Of a stretch of DNA of 64,000 bases, positions 28,401 to 37,736 are shown piece by piece. The first letter of the stretch is position 1. Each line of letters begins with the position of its first letter. Both the position numbers and the translations under genes were made by a program. Under the pieces are notes generated by a model. That model was not told the origin of the DNA. It saw only the letters and a list, made by a program, of their open reading frames with translations, and did not search any database. Source of the stretch: JANQQC01 sp965262255 (GTDB taxonomy: Bacteria > Pseudomonadota > Alphaproteobacteria > Caulobacterales > Hyphomonadaceae); assembly GCA_965262255.1 (NCBI GenBank), contig OZ253505.1:434001-498000 (forward strand), given 5' to 3'.

Positions 28401-31400
28401 ATCTCCCGTTCCGGTCGTGTTATCAATATATAATCCTTTCATTTCAGCACTGATCGTCCCCAATATCGTTACCGTCGCATCTCCGCCGTCTACCATCTTG
28501 AAGTTGATACCGTGGGCCTCTGCTGTGATCGTACTGCCCGATACCACCGTGATCGATTCATCTCCTGAGCCATTCCCTCGAAGATCAATTCCATCCGTCT
28601 TCGCTGTGATACTTCCCGCAGTGATTGAAGTTGTGGTGCCTGAGTTGCTAACTGATATCCCATCTCCGACTGTTCCTGTTACGGCTCCGCTCACCGTCAC
28701 CGTTACACCACCCGCTCCTTCATTCATCACATGAACACCTACTCCACCACTCGCTCCAGAGGCGTTCAGCGTTACGGTATTTCCTCTCGCATCATTGCTG
28801 ACATAAATCCCTGCATGCTCCTCGGTTTCACCGCTGGCCGAAACATTTCCTGTTACCGCTAGGACAATGTTCCCTCCATTGGCGTTTTTGGCCGTGATCC
28901 CTAGTCCTGAACCCGTTACCGAAGCCGCTGTTATCTCGATATCGCCAGTCGCACTATTACTAACCTCCATTCCCGTGCTGTTGGTCGCTGTTACGGCTCC
29001 TGCAACTGTTACGCTGACAGCCCCTGACCCTGAGCCCGTATTCGCTACCTTGACGCCCGTTGTTAACGCCGAGACAGTTGAACTCGCTGTTACCGATACC
29101 GTTAGGCCTTTACCCTCTACATCTATTGCCGCACCACTCGAACTTGTCACGGCCCCTGTCAACGCGACTGTAACTGTACCTGTCGCATTCGTGTTCTTTA
29201 CAACGACTCCTGCCTGACCGCCCGTGACAGCACCTGCTGCAACTGCGACACTGGCTCCTTTCCCGGACACATGAATTGCTGTGGCACCTGTATGACTCGC
29301 CGTTACTGCCGCGACATTAACGGCTATCGTTCCAGTGCCTACTGTGGACGCAAAGATCGCTGTTCCCGACCCAGCCTGTGTAGCTGTAGCAAACAAATCT
29401 ATTGATACGTTTCCATTACCGGTCGAAGTTGCACGAACTACCCCACTTGCTGTTCCGCCAGCGGTTATAGCTCCACCACCATCTTCTTGCTTAAACGTAA
29501 CGTTTCCACCCCCCTGTACCGAGAATGCTACCCCTGTCTCAGTCTCAACAGTTGCAGTCGATGCCAATGTCGCACTTATGTCTGTGCTATCGACCCTAGA
29601 TATGCTTTCAGGAGTTGCAATTGCACCTCCACAAGTAAATAATCCTGTTGTATTGCTCGATTCAGTACAGCGAAGCGTTCCACGGAGTCCAGAAAGCGAA
29701 AATCTTTTATTTGTCGCATCAAAGGACAAAGTATAAACGAAGCCTAACGCTCCGTAAGAGGTATTCTCCAGAATAATAGAATTCGCTGTGGCCGTGCCCT
29801 CAACTGTTGCGACGGTTATTGGCCCTTCTGCTAAGTCAACACCTGACGGAGTAACTGAGGTCAAGCGAATCTTGTGTTGACCTGAAACATTTCCTCGAAT
29901 TGTGACTGTATCGCTAGATGCTGACTCTTTTGCAAAATTCACATCCAACTTCAGGATACCGCTACCAACTAAGTTACCTCCGATAGTAATCGCATCATCA
30001 GCAGACCCTTCAGTCCCTTGGCTTAAAGAGAGAATTCCCCCGGTTCCCATATCGAGTTCGGTAACATTTAATACATCCGAGTTTTCAGTATGCAGTGTAG
30101 CTCCAGCACTGATGACGATCTTTTCCCAGTTCGTTAGATTACTAGCTTCAAACGTCGCTGAACCGGTCGTAAATGTCAGAATATCGACCGAACTATCCGT
30201 TCCGATGTCCGTACCCCCATCCAAAATTACCGACTTATCAAACTTACCTCCATTGATCGTCATCTGATCAACACCACCAGACAACTTAACATCTCCTTTG
30301 AGTTCGCCGCTAGCATTTAATATTACATTCGATACCGACTCATCCCCTTGCAGGGCCGTTTTGCCCGTGATTATTCCGCTATTGATCGTGATTGTTGCCG
30401 AACCACCTTGTGTTAATGTACTAATCGCCGTGTCCGTTAATCCTGACCCGCCCGTTACGTTTCCGTCAATCGTAACATCAACATCGCCTATTCCCTCATT
30501 ACTTGCTACGATCCCCCGTACACTGGCCGATACCGACCCAGATGTTACAACACTCACACTCTCCGTCGTTCGCGCTTTAGCATATATTCCTACTTCGCCT
30601 CCCGTTATACTCGCTGCCGAATTTAGCGTGACACTTGAACTCGCTGCTGTTGCCCCCGTCAGATTCACTCCCCGCTTGGCACTACTACCACTCAGCACTA
30701 TCGCTCCGTTGACCGTAACACTCGTCGCACCAGAACCTAAATTCTCTGCGTCAACTCCGTGTTCTGTCGCAGCCACATTCATCACTGTGACTGATAATCC
30801 TGTTCCCGAATTCGTAACATCCACCCCCGTAAACGACGTTGCACTTACTGTCGTTGAGATCGAACCCGTTGAGGTAAATGTAACGGAACCAGCACCTAAG
30901 TTATTTACGACGACTGCATTACTCTTTGAAGTGACGTTCGTGACACTGGCTGATACATTTCCACTTCCACTATTCGTAACCAAGACACCTTCATTATCAG
31001 CTGTCACCGTCGTCACGTCTAATGATATCGTTCCACTTCCTGTATTCGCTACTTCCACTCCTTCCGTTTTGCCTGTGATCGTTCCGCCTCCTACCGATAC
31101 TGCACCACCTGAATTCGTTACTAAAATTCCTTCGCCTTCTGAACTCGTGATCGTTCCACTTCCCAAAACCGTAACTGCACCCGAACCCGAATTAGTGATA
31201 CGTACTCCGTGGCTTTTACCGATTACTTCGCCTGAAACTGTAACCGAGGCATCGCCTGCTCCTGAACGGTTCTTTAAATAGATGCCTTCTTTCTCACTTC
31301 CCTCAGATGAGCCATCCGAACCAATCGTGATCAATACATCTCCTGCACCTGAATTATCTACATAAACACCACGGTCATATCCATAAACATCTCCAAACAT

Positions 31401-34400
31401 TGAAAGTGTTATGTCTCCACTGTCTCTCCCTACGACATAAACTCCATAACTGTTCTCACCTCCATCCGCAATTATACTACCGCCTGACGCCTGTGTGATC
31501 GTCGTATTCCCTGTCCCGCGCGGTCGAACGTCAACACCGTCCTCATACGCTTCTACATCTTTGACATTGACCGTAATTGTCGAACCACTGTTTCGAACAT
31601 AAACTCCGTCATAATATAAGCCTTCTACATTCCCGGTCGCATTCAGCGTCACACCACCACTACCGTGACTGCGGATATAAATGCCATACGCTCCCTTCGA
31701 ACTGGCTCCCGTCACTAGGTTGACCGACACACTTTCACCGTCGGAATCCCCAAATACGTGAATGCCGGCATCCGATTCGTCTTCCCCTGCTCCCTCGGCA
31801 TCACCAGTGACAGTTACTGTGATTGAACCCCCTCCATAATTTCGAGCATCCACTCCATCGTCCACACCCTTCGCATTCTGAACTGAAACCGTCACGCTGC
31901 CTGTTCCATTGTCCACTGCCGTTAGACCATCAGCAGGATGAACACCCGGAGCTGCTTCTCCCGTTCCTACTAATCTTCCGGTCGCCGTGATCGATATATT
32001 GCCTCCCTTCTCATTCCTTACGTCTACCGCTTCTTTACCTCCAGTTATATTCCCCGAAATATTTACTGTTACTCCGCCATTCGAACTATTTGTTACATGG
32101 ATCGCATCGCCTTTCGTCGCCGAGACATTTCCCGTAACGTTTATAGTTACCAAACTCTCTCCTGTATTGTTATTAACTGCTAATATGCCCGTCTCTACTC
32201 CTGTTACCGCATCACCCGTTCCCGTTGACGAGACATTAACCGTTACACCCCGACCTAACCCATGGACATATATCGCTGACTTCCCTGACGATGTATCAGT
32301 GACCGATACCGGAGCCGTCGTTGTCACCGTTACTAAACCCGTACTCCCCGTGTTTTTTGCGATTATCCCGTATCTTCCACCGCTAATCGTACCCGACGAC
32401 GTAACTGTGACATTCGCTCCTGCTCCCTCTGCATGGACTGCCGTTGCAGCGGAATCTGTAGCCGATACGGCAAACGTATCTACCATTACAGTTCCCGTCC
32501 CCGTCGACTTCGCCAATACCGCTGTTCCAGAACCCGATAAACTTGCCGTCCCCGTCAACTGAACCGTTACAACTCCGTTACCGGTCGTCTGAGCATGCAC
32601 AAGACCTGTTGCCGATCCACTGCCCGTCAACGCACCACCGCTGGCCGCCTGGGTGAACGAAATCCCATTCGCTCCCCTGACATCAAACGCAACATTCGAA
32701 GAGACACTTACACTCGCCGTTGCGTCTAACGTCGCTGAAATGTTCGTTGTTCCTACTTTGAGAATGCTCTCCGTTTCGGCTATTGAACCAGAACACGTAA
32801 ACACTCCTACATTAGAACTCGATTCGATACACCTTAATAGCGCTGGAGCTGACTGTAACTCTATATGCTTACTATCTGCAACGAAGATCGTATATTTATA
32901 ACCTCCAGCGAAAAATACGCCGTTCTCTAACGTAAACACTGATGTTGCTACATTAGTTCCATTGAGCGTTAGTATTCGTGTCTTCGTGTCAACAACGTGA
33001 GCTGTACCACTTGGTGTCACATCATTTAACCGAATCTTTATGGCTGCCGTAGAAGGAACATTTCCCCCTACCACTACCTGGTCTGCGGTCTTCGTTACAA
33101 AGTTTACATCAACATGAATAACACCACTACCCGATAAACCGCCTGAGATATTTAGTACTTCTTTGACCTCTCCATCTTGCAACGATAAAACACCATCAAC
33201 AACAACACTGTCGAACGCCAAACTCTGATGAACGAGATTATCATTCGAATCTTTCGAGGATAAAAACTTCGTCGTCGCTGCTGTTCCTATCTTCAAAGTC
33301 TCCCAGTTCCGGAAGTTTGACGCGGTCACCGTCCAATTGCCCGAATTGAAGTTCAGTGTATCGTTATCGTTATTCCAAGTTCCACCATCTATTGTCTGAC
33401 CCGTTCCCAAAGTATAACTGCCACCATTGAACTTTAACTCATCGTTCCCTCGGTGTAAACCTACACCACCGACCAAACTCGCTCCGGAATTGACCGTGAT
33501 CGTCGTGTTTACAAAGGCCGCAAAATCGTCCCCCGTAATGAAAACCGCATCCTCACCTGACGCTCCCAAAACTGCACCACTGTTCAATACGATTGAAGCA
33601 CGCGGCGCTCCCGTAAAATGAGGAAGAGAATTGTCTATCCTGATCGCTGATACACGCCTATCCGCCGTAGAGGTCGCTTTGACCTCGCCCGAAATTGTTA
33701 TATTCGCCGTACCATTATATAACTCTACATTAATCGCGTAAAATCCACTATTCGTTACATTCTTCGTCTTTATATCTATGCGGGATCCAGAATTTCCGAT
33801 TACATAAATTGCTCCTAACGCACCTGTATTTGTGTTTGCAATATTTCCAGTTGCCGAAATAGTTATTCTTGTTCTCGCGGAACTGTTCGTTGCCAAAGTA
33901 TGAATTGTTCCAGAAGCATGTCCACCTGTCATATTACCTGAAACAGTAATGGAGACATTTCCGCTAGTCAGCAAATACGCAGCTCTTGCACTCGTAGTTA
34001 TGACTCCCGAGGTACTAACCGTTATGTTTTTGCCTCTCAAATCAAGAGTTGATGTCGCAGACACCCCGGATCGAGCACTGAAGGAATTTACATTAACGTT
34101 GATGTCGCCGGAGGTATATATAATACCGAGACTACGGCCAATGACGGTTCCTGTACTCGTGAAAGTTACTGTCCCTTTCTTCGGAGTTTGAAAATCTATT
34201 AATTTGTTGGCGACAGTAGCAGAACCCACAACAAATGTGGCAGGATTATCACCAGTATCTTGAGAATTTCTGTTAAAAATTCCGATTCCGCTTGTACCCG
34301 TTGCAGTATGCGTTATAGAGCCAATGTTTGCCGAAATTGAAGCACCACGAACATTGAGATTTAAACCGAAAGCATTAGCGTCAGAAACAGAAATCGAACT

Positions 34401-35231
34401 TACATTAATACTCACTAGAGATGTTATAGGGGCTGCAGGCGTATCAGCTTCGTCATTGTTGATGCTGATCCCATGTTTTGCAGACGCCGTAATATTATGG
34501 GCCGTTATCGATACATTCCCCTTACTTCTTGTCCAAATACCACCACCACTTGCTGTTATGTCAGCTGTACTAATAGTAATGGTAGTTCCTAATGTCGAAG
34601 GGTTGACACCAGTTCCTGCCGTCCGACTTGCTCTAACCGCATAATTTGAGGAGTTCGCAACTGATATATCTCCGGTAACAGATATCGTAATTGGCGTACT
34701 TCCCTGATCAACATAATTGGAAGATCCATAAGGAGCGATTGCCTCAATAGCAATCGGCACATTCGAAATTGCCTCTATATCTTGCCCGTTAACCGCTTGG
34801 ATGAAATTTATAGCTCCTGATCCTTGACTACCAAATCTGAAAATGGCGCTAGTCCCCGTCGCAACCCTGACCGATGTAGACGCACTTAAAGCTATATTCA
34901 CCGAACCCGCTCCACCGCCCCATATACCTCCGAAATACTCTAGACTTGCAGAAATACTAGATTGTGTGCAATTTACGTTAAAGGCTCTATTGGGGGTATC
35001 AGTCGATGTCGTACAACTCTGAGAGTTTGCTTCACCACCAATAAGACTCGAAGTAAGGGCAGTTCCCAAGACTAATGGGGAAACCGAAGTTTTCAACGAT
35101 CGTGTCATAAACGGTGCAAAACTTAACACTAGACCCGCAAACTTGCACAACCTTCCTCCAAATGAATGGTTAGGCTGGCTATCAGTATTAGAATCCAGAA
35201 TTGCACGGGGATTCGCCTGTAGGCTACTCAT
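25470..35231 (-). CDS. Giant autotransporter adhesin-like protein, copy 2 (3,253 aa)
   Basis: This is a tandem paralogue of copy 1 with the same architecture: a 71-residue extended signal peptide (MTRSLKTSVSPLVLG core, cleavage after GEANS), three cysteine-pair modules of beta-helix repeats, and a C-terminal beta-barrel ending FSTGMRWSW. With the ATG at 35231 (TTGGAG about ten bases upstream) its length equals that of copy 1. The upstream GTG at 35279 is open but has no better signal. It matches copy 1 almost residue for residue from module 2 onward. It departs in the first ~460 residues, in a ~215-residue block between modules 2 and 3, and in short barrel patches (for example GGAMNVDENSAFFVQ against GGSINVDENATLFMQ). 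Function beyond surface display is not inferable. Confidence 0.9.
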   Translation of the reverse strand: MSSLQANPRAILDSNTDSQPNHSFGGRLCKFAGLVLSFAPFMTRSLKTSVSPLVLGTALTSSLIGGEANSQSCTTSTDTPNRAFNVNCTQSSISASLEYFGGIWGGGAGSVNIALSASTSVRVATGTSAIFRFGSQGSGAINFIQAVNGQDIEAISNVPIAIEAIAPYGSSNYVDQGSTPITISVTGDISVANSSNYAVRASRTAGTGVNPSTLGTTITISTADITASGGGIWTRSKGNVSITAHNITASAKHGISINNDEADTPAAPITSLVSINVSSISVSDANAFGLNLNVRGASISANIGSITHTATGTSGIGIFNRNSQDTGDNPATFVVGSATVANKLIDFQTPKKGTVTFTSTGTVIGRSLGIIYTSGDINVNVNSFSARSGVSATSTLDLRGKNITVSTSGVITTSARAAYLLTSGNVSITVSGNMTGGHASGTIHTLATNSSARTRITISATGNIANTNTGALGAIYVIGNSGSRIDIKTKNVTNSGFYAINVELYNGTANITISGEVKATSTADRRVSAIRIDNSLPHFTGAPRASIVLNSGAVLGASGEDAVFITGDDFAAFVNTTITVNSGASLVGGVGLHRGNDELKFNGGSYTLGTGQTIDGGTWNNDNDTLNFNSGNWTVTASNFRNWETLKIGTAATTKFLSSKDSNDNLVHQSLAFDSVVVDGVLSLQDGEVKEVLNISGGLSGSGVIHVDVNFVTKTADQVVVGGNVPSTAAIKIRLNDVTPSGTAHVVDTKTRILTLNGTNVATSVFTLENGVFFAGGYKYTIFVADSKHIELQSAPALLRCIESSSNVGVFTCSGSIAETESILKVGTTNISATLDATASVSVSSNVAFDVRGANGISFTQAASGGALTGSGSATGLVHAQTTGNGVVTVQLTGTASLSGSGTAVLAKSTGTGTVMVDTFAVSATDSAATAVHAEGAGANVTVTSSGTISGGRYGIIAKNTGSTGLVTVTTTAPVSVTDTSSGKSAIYVHGLGRGVTVNVSSTGTGDAVTGVETGILAVNNNTGESLVTINVTGNVSATKGDAIHVTNSSNGGVTVNISGNITGGKEAVDVRNEKGGNISITATGRLVGTGEAAPGVHPADGLTAVDNGTGSVTVSVQNAKGVDDGVDARNYGGGSITVTVTGDAEGAGEDESDAGIHVFGDSDGESVSVNLVTGASSKGAYGIYIRSHGSGGVTLNATGNVEGLYYDGVYVRNSGSTITVNVKDVEAYEDGVDVRPRGTGNTTITQASGGSIIADGGENSYGVYVVGRDSGDITLSMFGDVYGYDRGVYVDNSGAGDVLITIGSDGSSEGSEKEGIYLKNRSGAGDASVTVSGEVIGKSHGVRITNSGSGAVTVLGSGTITSSEGEGILVTNSGGAVSVGGGTITGKTEGVEVANTGSGTISLDVTTVTADNEGVLVTNSGSGNVSASVTNVTSKSNAVVVNNLGAGSVTFTSTGSISTTVSATSFTGVDVTNSGTGLSVTVMNVAATEHGVDAENLGSGATSVTVNGAIVLSGSSAKRGVNLTGATAASSSVTLNSAASITGGEVGIYAKARTTESVSVVTSGSVSASVRGIVASNEGIGDVDVTIDGNVTGGSGLTDTAISTLTQGGSATITINSGIITGKTALQGDESVSNVILNASGELKGDVKLSGGVDQMTINGGKFDKSVILDGGTDIGTDSSVDILTFTTGSATFEASNLTNWEKIVISAGATLHTENSDVLNVTELDMGTGGILSLSQGTEGSADDAITIGGNLVGSGILKLDVNFAKESASSDTVTIRGNVSGQHKIRLTSVTPSGVDLAEGPITVATVEGTATANSIILENTSYGALGFVYTLSFDATNKRFSLSGLRGTLRCTESSNTTGLFTCGGAIATPESISRVDSTDISATLASTATVETETGVAFSVQGGGNVTFKQEDGGGAITAGGTASGVVRATSTGNGNVSIDLFATATQAGSGTAIFASTVGTGTIAVNVAAVTASHTGATAIHVSGKGASVAVAAGAVTGGQAGVVVKNTNATGTVTVALTGAVTSSSGAAIDVEGKGLTVSVTASSTVSALTTGVKVANTGSGSGAVSVTVAGAVTATNSTGMEVSNSATGDIEITAASVTGSGLGITAKNANGGNIVLAVTGNVSASGETEEHAGIYVSNDARGNTVTLNASGASGGVGVHVMNEGAGGVTVTVSGAVTGTVGDGISVSNSGTTTSITAGSITAKTDGIDLRGNGSGDESITVVSGSTITAEAHGINFKMVDGGDATVTILGTISAEMKGLYIDNTTGTGDVSVTVASGASISGTHGIHVMTLSAAGATSLTVNGAVSGTTSGIHFVDATDSSVTISGTGSVTSETGAAIFVSATRSGGVSVGIGSATSSGASGIDVRNVGTENLSIASTGLVTGSGTEGIGINAHNGATGTDLTVSAAGVTGVSGGVIVVNEGSGATSVAATGLVTASAGDGINVDSKASTTGLTVSTTGATGHTGIKAVHLGTGDLTLTDSGSVTGNGTGSADHGIHAHLSASGTNLSVTAGSVTGAISGIIADNDGSGTTTVVATGNVVGNTSFGIHAENVSGAGAVSVTASGATGETFGVQVVNNASGTTTRVTTTGDVVGKGNHGIDVTLSANLGDITISTAAVTGKLSAIKAEHAGDANITIRTSGRVAASDANEHGIEATLAGPSGDDAVASGTISIVVASEVVGGSGSGRGIMATSDGRITNITLNSGAVVRAASGVAIETGDGSSTVTINEGGRISGNVRLGRGVDIVSFDGGTLGAVIFDGGEETTNEGVSVDVSKDVFNFNRGTFDITSAQFNNFEQFNIKDFATVTINGARTLTADDFSITGTIMMVDSVADDSLVISGNMDGGGTVQIDADLFSGRVDTLRVTGNVTGTTTIRVTDISQRFGTGQQNNIQVVRVGGTVNASNFQLHNGSIISGSYQYLLNFNANNKTFNLIGKSIAAPTLLVAPIAFFDGFARAPSLHQRRTDRYFVGDEGETSTRGGWSRLINGNFAYGNAQNERAEYDSDATGFQLGYDFAEVPVEGGSWVYGITSQYNEVKAGVKIDEFRVGGTMTATGYGIGATATYYNINGAYVDIQAQYNNITADFPTSTLGLLMNGVESTAMVFSMELGQRYRVNDQVALVSHGQVAWGQVDTDDFVTEQSQKVAFGADGGLTARIGMGAEYHDKRYSGFVLANFFYDAFNEWNVAYDDETVFDTVGSTEVELNFGGAMNVDENSAFFVQAGYRTSIEGGDGERSSTNFSTGMRWSW

Positions 35232-35332
35232 GCACTTATTTCTCCAATAAGTTACGACTTCGTCTCCTTCAAATGGCACTTACAAACCATGACTGAAGGG
35301 GGGACGTACTTGAGAGTACTCCCTCTGTCCTA

Positions 35333-35362
35333 ACTATACAGGAAATTTAGTATTATTGCTAA
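35333..35362 (-). promoter_or_regulatory. Promoter of autotransporter copy 2
   Basis: On the minus strand, -35 TTAGCA (35357-35362) and -10 TATAGT (35333-35338) are 18 bp apart. The predicted start near 35326 gives a leader of about 95 nt, the same as for copy 1. The sequence CCTGTATA at the -10 is shared by both promoters. Confidence 0.5.
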
Positions 35363-35368
35363 TAAATT
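35344..35368. promoter_or_regulatory. Imperfect 25-bp dyad over the -35 box of copy 2
   Basis: The stretch beginning AATTTAGTATTA and ending GCTAATAAATT is an imperfect palindrome (nine of twelve positions pair). It overlaps the -35 of copy 2 just as the perfect dyad does upstream of copy 1. Confidence 0.4.
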
Positions 35369-35728
35369 GCGACTTGAAAGTATAAAACTCTGGGGATTCT
35401 TCTTTTGAGGTATGGTGCGTTCACTATGGCAGTCACGACCCAGAACAAATATCTTAAACAGATACACGGCTAGCGTATATTGCGAATCATTTCAATCCCT
35501 CAATCATTTTGTGAAATTTCTAGGTTTAGAGACCGTTCCCTATTACGCCTGGCCAGCGACACAGACGAGGTCTGCCATTCCAACAAGTCCCTATTCTGAA
35601 TGAATCGCAAAATTTTCGACAACTGCGCGACGACTGAGTTATAAGACTAACTAGGAAGTTTTCGACTAGATACTAGGTCAGAGAAGGGGAAACTGATAAA
35701 CCTCTATAAATCATCCCCTATTCTTCTG
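35369..35728. other. Intergenic stretch between autotransporter copy 2 and RloB
   Basis: These 360 bp lie upstream of the promoter of copy 2 and downstream of the first RloB gene. A 63-codon open frame on the plus strand (35412-35603) has no ribosome site and no recognisable sequence. GGGGA/TCCCC arms around 35685-35722 could form a weak long-loop hairpin. Nothing else is clear. Confidence 0.5.
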
Positions 35729-36394
35729 CTACTCAGCAATCTCGGTTAGTCTTTCAACAACTAAATGAACACGAGTAGACGGATTTTCGTGAAACTCTTG
35801 TCCTCCTGTTTGACTATTCGCAAATAGTATTTGCTTTGCGTTTGCGATAGCTTCGTCCCTTCGACTGGCAATTAAGCTAAAGAAACTATCGCTGCTCGCC
35901 TTTTCGTAATCTTGAAACCACTTATGTCTCTTCAATTCGTTTATCAATTCCTGGCACGGAGAGTTCGAACCTCCATACGATCTCTCGGAAAACTGAATGT
36001 GAAGAAGATACCAAAATTCGAAACATGGAATGGACGGAATAGCAATAAATTGGCTTCCTTCTTTCGTTTTACTCTTTCTCATCAAAATTCTGATCGCTTC
36101 AACATAGTTTCTACCATTGGAATCCCTGTCGAACACGCAATATATCTCGTTATAAGTTTTGATCCCATTAGCTTCGCGTATTGCAGTCTCCACAACATTG
36201 CTAGGAGCCGTTCCCTTGCTCGCTACAATTTCGACGTTCGTTAGGTCAAGTTCATCAACCAAATTTTCAAAGTATGATGGTTCTGATTTTTCGCCTTCAG
36301 TGACAATAAGAATCTTTGGACTTTTTCTAACAGTCTGCCTGCGAGGTTTTCCGTAACGTGACGATGTATGGTTCTTGTTTTTGATTCTCGACAT
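35729..36394 (-). CDS. RloB-like protein, first defence module (AbiLii-type)
   Basis: A 221-residue RloB-family protein. The TOPRIM-like core is visible: KILIVTEGEKSEPSYFENLV near the N-terminus with the acidic Glu, then YCVFDRDSNGRNY with the DxD, then IAIPSIPCFEFWYLLH, a family hallmark. RloB proteins pair with an AAA ATPase (RloA) in restriction-linked loci and correspond to AbiLii in the two-gene AbiL phage abortive-infection system. The biochemical activity is inferred to be nuclease-like from the fold. The ATG directly follows the TAG of the ATPase gene with no base between, so translation is probably coupled. This copy appears intact. Confidence 0.87.
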   Translation of the reverse strand: MSRIKNKNHTSSRYGKPRRQTVRKSPKILIVTEGEKSEPSYFENLVDELDLTNVEIVASKGTAPSNVVETAIREANGIKTYNEIYCVFDRDSNGRNYVEAIRILMRKSKTKEGSQFIAIPSIPCFEFWYLLHIQFSERSYGGSNSPCQELINELKRHKWFQDYEKASSDSFFSLIASRRDEAIANAKQILFANSQTGGQEFHENPSTRVHLVVERLTEIAE

Positions 36395-37669
36395 CTAAGT
36401 TACTACCGGAACTGCCCCAAATACTCCGTGCAAATATTCTCGGCTAAATGTTCCTTCCTCCTGCCCTTTGAATATGCTAAATGGGAAAACCTTTGTCGCT
36501 TGGTCAGCTTTCTTTTGCAACAACCATATTCCGTCATTCCCAATGCTAGTAGCATCAGTCACAGTGACATCATGAGTTGTAAATATTAACTGCGCATTCT
36601 TTCGGTTAATCTTGGTATCATTAAACATTGAGGTTAGTTTACGTAATGCTAGCGGATGCAGTTCGTTACTAAAGTCATCCGCAACTAATGTATAGCCATT
36701 GTCCAAAACCTCTAGGATCGGGCCTATCAATGCGAACAATATTTGCGTTCCTCTAGACTCTTTCTGAATTTGCATAGCAACCGGTTTTTCTTGACTGTTT
36801 AGACGAATAAAATCTATTGAGTACGTTCTAGCCTTATCCGATTCTACGCCAAATCTGCAATTTGGAGATCGGTTTCGTTCTGTTCGGGACTTCTTATCAG
36901 AGGCAGGAAAGTCTTCTTCACGAACTATAATATCGGCAAGCTTAATACCCATTCGCCTTAGCGATCTCAGTATCTCCTTTCTCTTATCAGCTTGGTTAAA
37001 CTGTCGAGCTGTGAACGATTGTTGCACTAAATCTTCGCTAGACAAAAATCGTAACCCCTTAGTTAGCCAAATAAATGGCTCCTTCAGAATACCGCCATCA
37101 AATTGAACTGCCGTTGTAAGGAACAAAGCGTCTTGCCGGGTTTGTTGCCTCCAGTACCCGCGCTCCCCTTTCAAATGTGCTGAATTTATAACCCAATCGT
37201 ATTGACCAACGCCAGAATCATAGATTCGACTGAATAACTGCCGTGATCTTCCCGTTGATCTCGGACGCACAAACAACCATTCTTCTTCAACCCTTTCAGG
37301 AGAAATTACGAATCCATAATGATATAACGAAGCTCCCTGAATGAAAGCAATGTCAAATTTTGAAGAACTGCGGATTGATTTTTCGCAATAAGCAAAAGAA
37401 TCAACTGCTATTCTGTTCGCTCCAACATTCCGTACCGAGTTCTTAACAAAATCACTTAAAAAAAATATAGCGTCTACTAACGCTGTTTTTCCTGCCCCGT
37501 TTGCCCCAAACAAGCAAGCTTGTCGGCTAACATAAGGTGCCACCTTATATCCTGTATCGACTGTTCGGTCATGATATATAGCGTCTTCCGACGGGATGGG
37601 AAGAACCATCGAGAAAGTCTGCTTTTCGCGAAATACTCGGAAGTTTTCAACTGAAAATTCCACAAGCAT
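36395..37669 (-). CDS. RloA-like AAA ATPase, first defence module (AbiLi-type)
   Basis: A 424-residue ABC-type AAA ATPase. It opens MLVEFSVENFRVFREKQTFS, the typical start of this family. Walker A FGANGAGKT is at residues 54-62; the C-terminal half has TLVADDFSNELHPLALRKL (Walker B with Asp/Glu) and QLIFTTHDVTV with the switch His. It is the ATPase partner of RloB and likely senses phage or DNA state and controls the effector. I preferred the ATG at 37669, with GGAG eight bases upstream, over a GTG at 37678. The gene has no obvious defect. Confidence 0.87.
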   Translation of the reverse strand: MLVEFSVENFRVFREKQTFSMVLPIPSEDAIYHDRTVDTGYKVAPYVSRQACLFGANGAGKTALVDAIFFLSDFVKNSVRNVGANRIAVDSFAYCEKSIRSSSKFDIAFIQGASLYHYGFVISPERVEEEWLFVRPRSTGRSRQLFSRIYDSGVGQYDWVINSAHLKGERGYWRQQTRQDALFLTTAVQFDGGILKEPFIWLTKGLRFLSSEDLVQQSFTARQFNQADKRKEILRSLRRMGIKLADIIVREEDFPASDKKSRTERNRSPNCRFGVESDKARTYSIDFIRLNSQEKPVAMQIQKESRGTQILFALIGPILEVLDNGYTLVADDFSNELHPLALRKLTSMFNDTKINRKNAQLIFTTHDVTVTDATSIGNDGIWLLQKKADQATKVFPFSIFKGQEEGTFSREYLHGVFGAVPVVT

Positions 37670-37736
37670 GAATTTCACTCCAAAATATGGGTCAAAGATA
37701 ATAGTCTATGCAGAGAATTCAAGTTATGCGACCATA

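Larger units (their letters stand above)
15312..35231 (-). repeat. Tandem direct duplication of a ~10-kb autotransporter unit
   Basis: The two genes are direct repeats with an offset of 10,158 bp over most of their length. The offset is 10,155 bp over about 19.85-22.6 kb (31.99 kb matches 21.83 kb, for instance); the difference is a single codon in the diverged block. Two long tracts are nearly identical at the DNA level: roughly 15.96-19.19 kb with 26.12-29.35 kb, and 19.84-22.61 kb with 29.99-32.77 kb. Confidence 0.9.

Noticed and set aside
16513..34644. Many plus-strand open frames of up to 327 codons opposite the autotransporter genes
   Set aside because: They mirror the biased repeat codons of the real genes, have no ribosome sites, repeat at the same places in both copies, and are rich in Pro/Thr/Val as expected from an antisense reading of G/S/T/V repeats.
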